Assembly (NCBI GenBank): GCA_016873225.1 | Contig: VGXS01000015.1 | Location: forward strand, 17,789-81,788 | Direction of reading: 5' to 3' | Origin: Planctomycetota bacterium | GTDB lineage: Bacteria > Planctomycetota > Planctomycetia > Gemmatales > Gemmataceae | DNA: 64,000 nt | Shown: piece by piece, positions 41,188-48,513 of the stretch | Layout of the letters: every line of letters starts with the position of its first letter | Numbering within the stretch: the first letter of the stretch is position 1 | Notes under the pieces: model-generated | Told to the model about the DNA's origin: nothing | Seen by the model: only the letters and a program-made list of their open reading frames with translations | Database searches by the model: none | Translations under genes and position numbers: made by a program

Positions 41188-43361
41188 CAGGCCACCCCCG
41201 CGAGCCATCGTTGCGGATCCACCACCTGCGCCACCGATCCCCGCACGATCGCCATGCCGCCTTCTCCCGGGCCGGTTTCCGAGACCGTGTCGATGATCCT
41301 GCCGACAACCATGCCGACCAGGCCCGATGGCGCCCTGTGCACGACGACGGCGATCCGGTCAGGGACTCCAACCGAGATGTCCAGCGGACGGGTCGGCGCC
41401 GATGAGGCGTCGAACAGCGGGAGAATGCCGCCCCTGTACTGCACCACCGTGTTATCGCCGGCCTTTTCAATTTTTTCCCGGGGGATCTCCTCGAGGCGGT
41501 CGACGGCGTCCAGGGGAATGGCCTGCAACCTGCCGTCGGTCGACTCCACCAAAAGAAGCGACCGCGACTCCACGGGCTTGGCGGCCTCGGCGACGGCAAG
41601 CGCCTCGCCGCGGCGGCCGTGCAGGCCGGCCAGGCGGGCCACGCCGACCGGATCGACAATCAACGCGATCGATCCATCGCCCAGAAGAGTGGTGCCCGAG
41701 TAGGATGGGATTCCCTTCAGCAGCGTCGGCAGCGGCTTGACCACGATTTCCTGGGAGTCGAGGATCCTGTCCACCTTCAGGGCGAACTGCCTTTTTTCGG
41801 CATGCACCACCACGACCGAAAACGCCTCCTCGAACGACTCCTCGGGGGAGCAACCGAGAACCTCGGCCGTCTCGATCAGCGGCATCAACTCCGATCGGAA
41901 ACGGAGGTAAATCCCACCCCCGACCCGCGTGACGGCCCTGATGTTCTTCTCCGTGTCGAGCCTCATGAGTTCGATGATGCCCGCCTGGGGTATCGCCACA
42001 TGCGCCGTGCCGACCCGCACGATGACGGCCTTGATGATGGCGAGGGTCAGGGGCAGCCTCAGCCTGACCGTCGTGCCCTTGCCCATGACGCTGGACAAGT
42101 CGATCGAACCGCCCATGCTTTCGATGCTTGTCTTGACGACATCCATGCCCACGCCGCGGCCGGAAACCTCGGTCACCCGGTCGGCCGTGGAGAACCCAGA
42201 TATGAAAACAAACTGCATCACCTGGCTGTCGCTCATGCGCGCGAGGTCATCGGCGCCCGCCAGCCGCTGCGACGCCACCTTGGAGCGCACCTTGGAGGCG
42301 TCGATTCCCCGGCCGTCATCGGACATTTCCACCGTCACCTGACCGGCCTCGTGGCTGGCGCGCAGCAGGATCCGCCCCTCGGCCGGCTTGTCCATCGCGA
42401 GGCGGTTCGCGGGCGGTTCAATGCCGTGGTCGACCGCGTTGCGGGCCAAGTGGGTGAGCGGCGCCTTGACCGCCTCGAGGAGCGTCTTGTCGAGTTCCGT
42501 GTCGCCTCCCTCGAGGTCGATGCGGCAATGCTTGCCGAGGTGGCGGGCCAGGTCGCGGACCATGCGCGGCAGTTTCGACCAGACTCCGGAGATGGGTTGC
42601 ATGCGCGTCCGCATGACCACTTCCTGGAGCTCACTTGTCACCAGGTTCAGCTGGCGCGTCGCCGCCTGGTAGCCCGCGTCCTCGATCGACTCGGAGGCCT
42701 GCACGACGCGGTTCCGCGCCAGCACCAACTCGCTGGCCAACGCCATCAGGCGGTCGATTGTTTCCACGCCGATGCGGACAGTGGCCTCGGCCAGCATGCT
42801 CGCCCCCGCCGCGCCCCCCTCCGGTTCGGATGGCGCGTCGGCAACCGATGGGGGAACAACGGCGGGTTGAAGCGCCGCGAGCCCGGAACCCGCCTGCGCG
42901 GGGGGACTCGGCGGGACGGGCTTGGCTTCAACCGGCTTGGCCGGCGCGGCTTGGGGCACCGCGGGTGAAGGCTTTTTTCCAAACGACGCGAGAATCGCGG
43001 AGACATCACCGGCGGCGGACTCATCGGTGCCGGTGGCTTCGATTGTCGCCAACAGTTTTTTCAAGCCATCGACGCAGGCCAGCAGCCAGCCGAAATGAAC
43101 CGGCTCGGGAACGATTTCGCCTGAACGAATCTTGGCCAGCAGGTTTTCGGCGCCGTGGCCCAGGGATTCAAGGTGCTTCAATCCGAGAAAACCGGCACCC
43201 CCCTTGATGCTGTGGAGCAACCGGAAGCAGGATTGAACGGCCTCGGAACGCGCCGCGGGCGTGGGCCCCGACTCCATCGCGAGCATCAATTGCTCAACCT
43301 GACCGAGGTATTCATGCCCCTCGATCAGGAATTCCCGCAGGTTCTCGTCAATTGGCGGCAT
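41187..43361 (-). CDS. cheA: Chemotaxis histidine kinase with two CheW-like domains
   Basis: 724 residues. HPt domain with phospho-acceptor His50 in LLHSIKGGAGFLG; a Pro/Ala-rich linker (about 130-185); dimerisation helix around VETIDRLMALASELVLARNRV; HATPase with N box HLARNAVDHGIE, G1 DDGRGID and G2 GRGVGMDVV. After the first CheW-like P5 domain (about 440-590) a second one follows (SRSLLLVESTDGRLQAIPLDAVDRL to the end), so the protein is CheA with a duplicated regulatory domain and no fused receiver. It lacks a recognisable P2 domain. It is preceded by the Ser/Thr-kinase-receiver gene (119-bp gap) and coupled to cheW. Confidence 0.95.
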   Translation of the reverse strand: MPPIDENLREFLIEGHEYLGQVEQLMLAMESGPTPAARSEAVQSCFRLLHSIKGGAGFLGLKHLESLGHGAENLLAKIRSGEIVPEPVHFGWLLACVDGLKKLLATIEATGTDESAAGDVSAILASFGKKPSPAVPQAAPAKPVEAKPVPPSPPAQAGSGLAALQPAVVPPSVADAPSEPEGGAAGASMLAEATVRIGVETIDRLMALASELVLARNRVVQASESIEDAGYQAATRQLNLVTSELQEVVMRTRMQPISGVWSKLPRMVRDLARHLGKHCRIDLEGGDTELDKTLLEAVKAPLTHLARNAVDHGIEPPANRLAMDKPAEGRILLRASHEAGQVTVEMSDDGRGIDASKVRSKVASQRLAGADDLARMSDSQVMQFVFISGFSTADRVTEVSGRGVGMDVVKTSIESMGGSIDLSSVMGKGTTVRLRLPLTLAIIKAVIVRVGTAHVAIPQAGIIELMRLDTEKNIRAVTRVGGGIYLRFRSELMPLIETAEVLGCSPEESFEEAFSVVVVHAEKRQFALKVDRILDSQEIVVKPLPTLLKGIPSYSGTTLLGDGSIALIVDPVGVARLAGLHGRRGEALAVAEAAKPVESRSLLLVESTDGRLQAIPLDAVDRLEEIPREKIEKAGDNTVVQYRGGILPLFDASSAPTRPLDISVGVPDRIAVVVHRAPSGLVGMVVGRIIDTVSETGPGEGGMAIVRGSVAQVVDPQRWLAGVA

Positions 43362-43445
43362 GAAAGGGCATCAGCCAAGAAGCCAGTAAAACGCCTCTCC
43401 ATCAGTGAAACAGAATAAGTAGGCTTCTTCAAGAATATTCAACCC

Positions 43446-43481
43446 ATTTTGCCAGTCTTGCGTAGACAATCATGGCAAAAT
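43446..43481 (-). promoter_or_regulatory. Inverted repeat between the kinase-receiver gene and cheA
   Basis: ATTTTGCCA (43446-43454) pairs exactly with TGGCAAAAT (43473-43481); inside, GTCT/AGAC can extend the structure. It begins at the stop codon of the kinase-receiver gene and lies 85 bp before the cheA start. It could be an attenuator, a weak terminator or an operator site that sets the ratio of the two gene products. Confidence 0.45.
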
Positions 43482-45397
43482 CAGCGCAACCCCAACAACT
43501 GGCGTACCGAGGATTGGACATCCTCCTCGGTGGCGTTCTTTGGAAGGATCTTGTCGACACCGGCTTGCCAGGCGAATTGGAGAATGTGATCTTCGGTTTC
43601 GCTCGTGAACATGAGGACCGGGGTCTTGGCGTTCCTGCCGTCCAGCCTGACTTTCCTGGTCACGGCATCACCGGTCAGGTTGGGCATGTTGAAGTCGGTG
43701 ACGATCATGTCGAATGCCGAGGCTTCGATCTTTTCCACGGCCTCGGCACCGTCCTTGGCCACCGTGATGTTGCCAAAGCCCATGTCGCGGAGGGCTTTTT
43801 CGATCCGCTTGCGGGCGAAGTGGGAGTCGTCGGCAATGAGGGCGGCCATGTCGGCGACAGGCTTGGAAGGCCCGCCGCCCTGCTGGATATTCCCGGCCAA
43901 CTCAGCCAGGTCGGCGGCGAAACTGTTCTTCTTGATGGCCATGGCCCTGTCGATGCCAGCGACCGCCGAGGCGCCGTCATCGTCGGATGTCACCAGTCCG
44001 AACATGATTCCCCGGGTGGAATCCTCCTGGCGCATTTCCTGAAGCAGTTCGACCCCGGAACCATCGGCCAGCGTTTTCGACGCCAGGACAAGGCAGACCC
44101 CGGGATTGTCGTGAAGGGCCTCCCTGGCCTGCATCATGTTCTTGGCCTTCACCACATGAAATTGCCTGCCGAGACTTTCAGCCTGGCTCGCCATCCTTTT
44201 CAGGAAGAAATCGGAGGAGTCAACGACAATGACGGTGGAAACCGACTGCCCGGCGACCAGCGTTTCAGGCGAAGCGTTTTCCGCCGATTCGGCCAGCGCC
44301 GCCATCCCTCCCTGCACCACCATGGTGGCGCCGCTTTCCTCGGCCGCGGGCGTCAAGGCCGGTGCCGACACCTTCAGCTTGGAAAGGTCGCTGGCGACCT
44401 CGTCCATCGACTGGTATCTCTTTGAAATCTCCTTCTCGACCATCTTGCGGAAGATCGCGTCGAGCGCGGGCGGCGCGTCGGGCCTCGCCTGGCAAAGCGA
44501 TGGGATCGGCTCCTTCTGGTGGGCCAGGATCTTCTGCATCTGGGTCTTGGCCTGATAGACATTCCGGCCCGTCAGCAGGTACCAAAGGGTGCATCCGAGG
44601 CTGTAGATGTCGGCCCGGTGGTCGGCCGTCTTCGTGTCCATGGCCTGCTCCGGCGCCATGAATTCCGGGGTTCCGGCGATCATGTAAGCCTGCGTGAGGC
44701 TTTCCTGGTCGGCATCGGCGCTGATTTCAGACTGCTCGGTGATCCTCACGAGACCCAAGTCGGCCACCTTCACGGTGCCCGACTTGTCGATCAGGAAATT
44801 CGCGGGCTTGATGTCCCGGTGGACCAGGCCCTTGGAATGGACATAGGCCATCGCAATGGCGGCCTGACGTATGGTTTCAATCGCCTCGCCCACGGGCAGG
44901 GGCCCGCGCTTCATCACCAGCCCGGCAAGGTCCGTTCCCTCGACGAATTCCATCGCGAGGTAGTGCCCCATGGGGCCCTCGTCGGTGTAGTAGACGGCGA
45001 TCACGCCCGGATGGGCCACTTGGGCGCTCGCCTCAACCTCCCTGTTGAACCGGGCGACGCTATCTGGTGAACCCACGAGTTCCTTCTTGAGAACCTTGAG
45101 GGCGGCCATCCGTTTCATGCGGCGGTCGCGGGCCTTGTAGACGGCTCCCATGCCCCCGGCGCCCAGCTTGTCGAGGACGATGTAGTTGCCCATCTGCAAT
45201 TCCGTGGCGCGACCCTCGCGCACGGCTTGGGCCTGAAATGGCGTGAGCGCTCCATCGCGCGAGAGGATTTCAACCGCGGCCTCATCCGTGGCAACGGGTC
45301 CCGGGACCCCGGCGAACGATTTTTCAAGTTCCTGCGCCGTGAGGATCTTGTTGTCGAGGATGTCGTGGATGGTGCCGAGGTTGGATGGAATGGTCAT
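43481..45397 (-). CDS. Serine/threonine protein kinase fused to two receiver domains
   Basis: 638 residues, soluble. Hanks-type kinase at about 70-340: Gly loop LGAGGMGAVYKA, Lys101, HRDIKPAN with Asp195, DLG in place of DFG (Asp213) and MAPEQ. The first receiver-like domain (about 388-505) begins VIVVDSS but has Ala/Ser at the phosphorylation position (VLASKTLADG), so it is a pseudo-receiver. The second (516-636) is complete: IADDS (Asp523/524), phospho-acceptor Asp568 in IVTDFNMPN, TSE and Lys620. Residues 1-60 resemble the short leader seen before many planctomycete kinases. It sits between pckA (3 bp) and cheA. CheA His-Asp transfer to Asp568 is an attractive inference, which would make it the response regulator of this system. 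Confidence 0.92.
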   Translation of the reverse strand: MTIPSNLGTIHDILDNKILTAQELEKSFAGVPGPVATDEAAVEILSRDGALTPFQAQAVREGRATELQMGNYIVLDKLGAGGMGAVYKARDRRMKRMAALKVLKKELVGSPDSVARFNREVEASAQVAHPGVIAVYYTDEGPMGHYLAMEFVEGTDLAGLVMKRGPLPVGEAIETIRQAAIAMAYVHSKGLVHRDIKPANFLIDKSGTVKVADLGLVRITEQSEISADADQESLTQAYMIAGTPEFMAPEQAMDTKTADHRADIYSLGCTLWYLLTGRNVYQAKTQMQKILAHQKEPIPSLCQARPDAPPALDAIFRKMVEKEISKRYQSMDEVASDLSKLKVSAPALTPAAEESGATMVVQGGMAALAESAENASPETLVAGQSVSTVIVVDSSDFFLKRMASQAESLGRQFHVVKAKNMMQAREALHDNPGVCLVLASKTLADGSGVELLQEMRQEDSTRGIMFGLVTSDDDGASAVAGIDRAMAIKKNSFAADLAELAGNIQQGGGPSKPVADMAALIADDSHFARKRIEKALRDMGFGNITVAKDGAEAVEKIEASAFDMIVTDFNMPNLTGDAVTRKVRLDGRNAKTPVLMFTSETEDHILQFAWQAGVDKILPKNATEEDVQSSVRQLLGLR

Positions 45398-45400
45398 GGT

Positions 45401-46954
45401 TCAGCCCGACTTGGAATCTTCAGCCAGTTTACCAATTTCACCGCGCCAACCATCGAGCTTCCCTGAAAACTTCAGGGCCAGGGCCGAGGCCTCCCGCAGA
45501 TAATCGTCGGGGTTCGCCCAAGCCTGGCATGGATCGAGGTGACGGGGTTCGATGCCAGCGACGGCCTTGGGCCGGCCGAGGCCGAAGACCGGATCCCTCA
45601 CCCATTCGGCCTTGGCCAGGCTGCCATCAAGAATCCTTGAGACGATGGCCCTGGTGACAGCCAGCGGCATGCGCCGGCCGACCCCTCCACTGGCGGAACC
45701 GCCCGACCAACCAGTGTTGACCAGCCAAACGCGTGAACCATGCCTGGCCAGCCGCTCGGCAAGCAGCGCGGCGTATTCAAGAGGCCGGCGGGGCAGGAAG
45801 GGGGCGCCGAAACCACTGGAGAATGTCGCGGAAACTTCCCGCACTCCCGATTCGGTGCCTCCCACCTTGGCCGTGTACCCCAGCAGGAACTGCTCAAGGG
45901 CCTGCCTCCTGTCAAGCAGGGAGACCGCCGGCAGCACCCCGAACGCGTCGCAGGTGAGGAACAAGATATTGTCGGGATGCCCCGCCTTGCCGCCAGGTTG
46001 GGCGCCAGCCACCCGGGAAAGCGGATAGGCGACGCGCGTGTTCTCGGTGATGGCGGAGGAGTTGAAGTCAGGGGTTCGGCTGACCGGGTTCAGGGGAACA
46101 TTTTCGAGCACTGTTCCAAAGCCGATACTGTCCCAGATGAGCGGTTCACCCTGCCGGGTCAGGTGGATGGTCTTGGCGTAGCAACCTCCCTCGAAGTTGA
46201 AGATTCCCTCGCCCGACCAGCCATGCTCGTCGTCGCCCACGAGGAGGCGCTCGGGATCGGCCGACAGGGTGGTCTTGCCGGTGCCCGAAAGGCCGAAATA
46301 CAGGGCGACATCGCCCTGCCTGCCGACGGTCGCCGAGCAATGCATCGGCATGACGCCGCGGCCGGGAAGCCACCAATTGAGAAAGCTGAAAACCGATTTC
46401 TTGATTTCCCCGGCGTAGCGGGTTCCTAGGATCAGCACCCTGGCCCGCTCGAGGTCGATGGCGATCAGGGGTTCATCGCCCGGACCGGGCAGGTTGCCGG
46501 CGGCGAGTATGGTGGCGTTTCGCGCCACGCCGCCGACCGGATCGCGGAACAGGCACGCGGAGAACAGCGCCTGCCATGGCATGGTACTGACCAGCCGAAC
46601 GCCAACGGCATGCGAAGAATCGGCTCCAGCGGATCCCTCGAAACCGTGGAGGCCGCCCACGGAGGCCAGTTGGCGGAGCGTTTCAGACCAAAGCGATTCG
46701 AACTCGGAGGAGGAGATCGGCTTGTTCGTCTTGCCCCAGTCCACTGAATCGTCAGAAGCACCGCCGGAAACGAGGAATCGCCGCTCGGGGCACCTGCCGG
46801 TGTAACGACCCGTGTTCACGCGCAGGCTTCCCGTGTCGGTCAGTTGGCCTTCCTGGGAGGCCAGGGCTCGTTCGACCAATTCGGGCGGAGTGAGGAAAGC
46901 GACCTTGGCCGGATCGAGTCCGAGGTGTTCGAGCCAACCGTTCGTTGAGTCCAT
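45401..46954 (-). CDS. pckA: Phosphoenolpyruvate carboxykinase (ATP)
   Basis: 517 residues from ATG 46954, with an AAGGAAG site 9 bp upstream. It converts oxaloacetate plus ATP to phosphoenolpyruvate and CO2, the first committed step of gluconeogenesis. Motifs: N-terminal RVNTGRYTGRCPERRFLV, substrate-site RYAGEIKKSVFSFLNWWLPGRG, P-loop GLSGTGKTTLS (about 221-231) and metal-binding VGDDEHGW (239-246), then FNFEGGCYAKTI. Length is normal. It is 3 bp upstream of the kinase-receiver gene, which has no ribosome site of its own, so translation is probably coupled. Confidence 0.97.
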   Translation of the reverse strand: MDSTNGWLEHLGLDPAKVAFLTPPELVERALASQEGQLTDTGSLRVNTGRYTGRCPERRFLVSGGASDDSVDWGKTNKPISSSEFESLWSETLRQLASVGGLHGFEGSAGADSSHAVGVRLVSTMPWQALFSACLFRDPVGGVARNATILAAGNLPGPGDEPLIAIDLERARVLILGTRYAGEIKKSVFSFLNWWLPGRGVMPMHCSATVGRQGDVALYFGLSGTGKTTLSADPERLLVGDDEHGWSGEGIFNFEGGCYAKTIHLTRQGEPLIWDSIGFGTVLENVPLNPVSRTPDFNSSAITENTRVAYPLSRVAGAQPGGKAGHPDNILFLTCDAFGVLPAVSLLDRRQALEQFLLGYTAKVGGTESGVREVSATFSSGFGAPFLPRRPLEYAALLAERLARHGSRVWLVNTGWSGGSASGGVGRRMPLAVTRAIVSRILDGSLAKAEWVRDPVFGLGRPKAVAGIEPRHLDPCQAWANPDDYLREASALALKFSGKLDGWRGEIGKLAEDSKSG

Positions 46955-47072
46955 GGCAATCTTCCTTGACACGCACCTTGGCAAAGGCGGTCAACCAGAG
47001 AACCGGACCAATGGAAGGGAGAGGGGCCCGCAAGCAAACATGATACCAATCCAAGGGATCCGCGCCCCGGCG

Positions 47073-48419
47073 CTACCGGGCCAGGTCCTTGTAAAGCGGC
47101 AGCAGTAGCGGGGCGGTGTCGGGGCCGAGGCTGTTGATCTCCCCGTAGGGCGCCTTCTTGTAGTCGTAGGTGAAGGGTTCCTTGGCATCCCATTGCCGCC
47201 TCGGCATGATGTAGCCGACCTCATCCTGGGCCAGGCCCAAGATCCAACGGTGCTTCGCGTTCAACTGCGACAGCACCGAGGGTTCCACCGGCGCGTCGGG
47301 GAAATCAGCCCCCGTGGGTGCGGGTTCCGGCACCTTTCCCAGCGCCAATTCGGGGTACAACTCCCCGGGCACGAGGGCCACTTGCAACTCCCCCAAGGTG
47401 AGCACGCCGGCGCAAGACCGCAGTGCCTTCCGCCCGCCATCCTTGGCCTCACCGGGCTTGTCCACCGAACCGGACCAGAAATACATCTTGCGAGGCAAGG
47501 TTCCCAATTGGTTTCCGGCGACATAAAGCAGGTTGTCGACGGGGAGATAGACATCACGCTGGGCAAGGCGCATGGGGGTGAGCCTTGCCGGCTTGGACCC
47601 GTCGACCGCCTTGCCGGCCCGTTCCGCGATCAGTTCGCCGTAGCGGAATGTCGCCTCGACGCTGTTTTTGGGCAATTCCCTGCCGTCGGCAGCCTTGACC
47701 GGCTGACTGGGCGGGCTCATCAACCCGCCGACCGCGCCGGTGAGGTACACGACGGGGCACCCGTATTTCCTGCCAAGGGCCCCCACAAGCGGGCCCACAT
47801 AATCGCTCGAAATTCCCTTGTGGCTCGAGTTGATCATTTCGGGATGGTTGTGCCAGAGAACGGCCAGGCAGGCCGGTTTTCCATCCGCGGCATCGAACCG
47901 GAGGATTCCCATCGGATCCATTTTCACCAGCGGCGGACGCGAGTCCTTCATGAGGTCGCCGGCCTCGACTTCCCCCAACCGGGCCGAGACGGGCTTGAGC
48001 GCGGCCTTGGCCGCCTTCACCGCCGCGACGCAGGCCTCCTCCACCCGCGCGAGATACGGCGGATGGACCCCGGACGAGATTCCCGTTCCCCACAGTCCCA
48101 GGGTGTCGGGGGCGTGGTGGGTGTGCGTGGCGCTGACCACGACCCGGATCCCCGGCAGGCGCTCGGCCACGCGGCGGGCTGATTCGTCGAACAAGCCGAC
48201 AACATCGGCGCAAACCAGGGCCACCGTTGCCCCCTCCCCTTCCAGGACAAGGGCCCGCGCCGCGATCGGGTCGGTGACAAACTCCGCCCGCCTTCCCCGG
48301 CCAAAACCGGCCAGCCAAACCTTGAACGCCTTGGGATCCGGCGTGATATCCACGCTGGCGGCGCCGGCGCGGAGGGTTTCGGCACCGGGGAACGCGCAAA
48401 CCAGCAGCATGAAAAGCAT
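47073..48419 (-). CDS. Neutral/alkaline ceramidase-like secreted hydrolase
   Basis: 448 residues. A short signal peptide (LFMLLVCAFPGAETL) leads into AGAASVDITPDP, the standard opening of the neutral ceramidase family. VSATHTHHAPDTLGLWG carries the zinc-binding His pair, WHNHPEMINSSHKGISSDY a further conserved block, and the end is reached by GELYPELALG. It is shorter than characterised ceramidases (~650-700), lacking the C-terminal Ig-like domain, as do many planctomycete members whose substrate is unknown. Divergent from the TPR protein gene, with 94 bp between the starts. Confidence 0.82.
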   Translation of the reverse strand: MLFMLLVCAFPGAETLRAGAASVDITPDPKAFKVWLAGFGRGRRAEFVTDPIAARALVLEGEGATVALVCADVVGLFDESARRVAERLPGIRVVVSATHTHHAPDTLGLWGTGISSGVHPPYLARVEEACVAAVKAAKAALKPVSARLGEVEAGDLMKDSRPPLVKMDPMGILRFDAADGKPACLAVLWHNHPEMINSSHKGISSDYVGPLVGALGRKYGCPVVYLTGAVGGLMSPPSQPVKAADGRELPKNSVEATFRYGELIAERAGKAVDGSKPARLTPMRLAQRDVYLPVDNLLYVAGNQLGTLPRKMYFWSGSVDKPGEAKDGGRKALRSCAGVLTLGELQVALVPGELYPELALGKVPEPAPTGADFPDAPVEPSVLSQLNAKHRWILGLAQDEVGYIMPRRQWDAKEPFTYDYKKAPYGEINSLGPDTAPLLLPLYKDLAR

Positions 48420-48513
48420 CGCACGGCCTCAGGAAAGGGGATGGATCGCATCAACCGCCCGCTTAACATGAAATCGTACCGACAAACACGGATGGTTTCA
48501 CGAGGCGAGCGCC

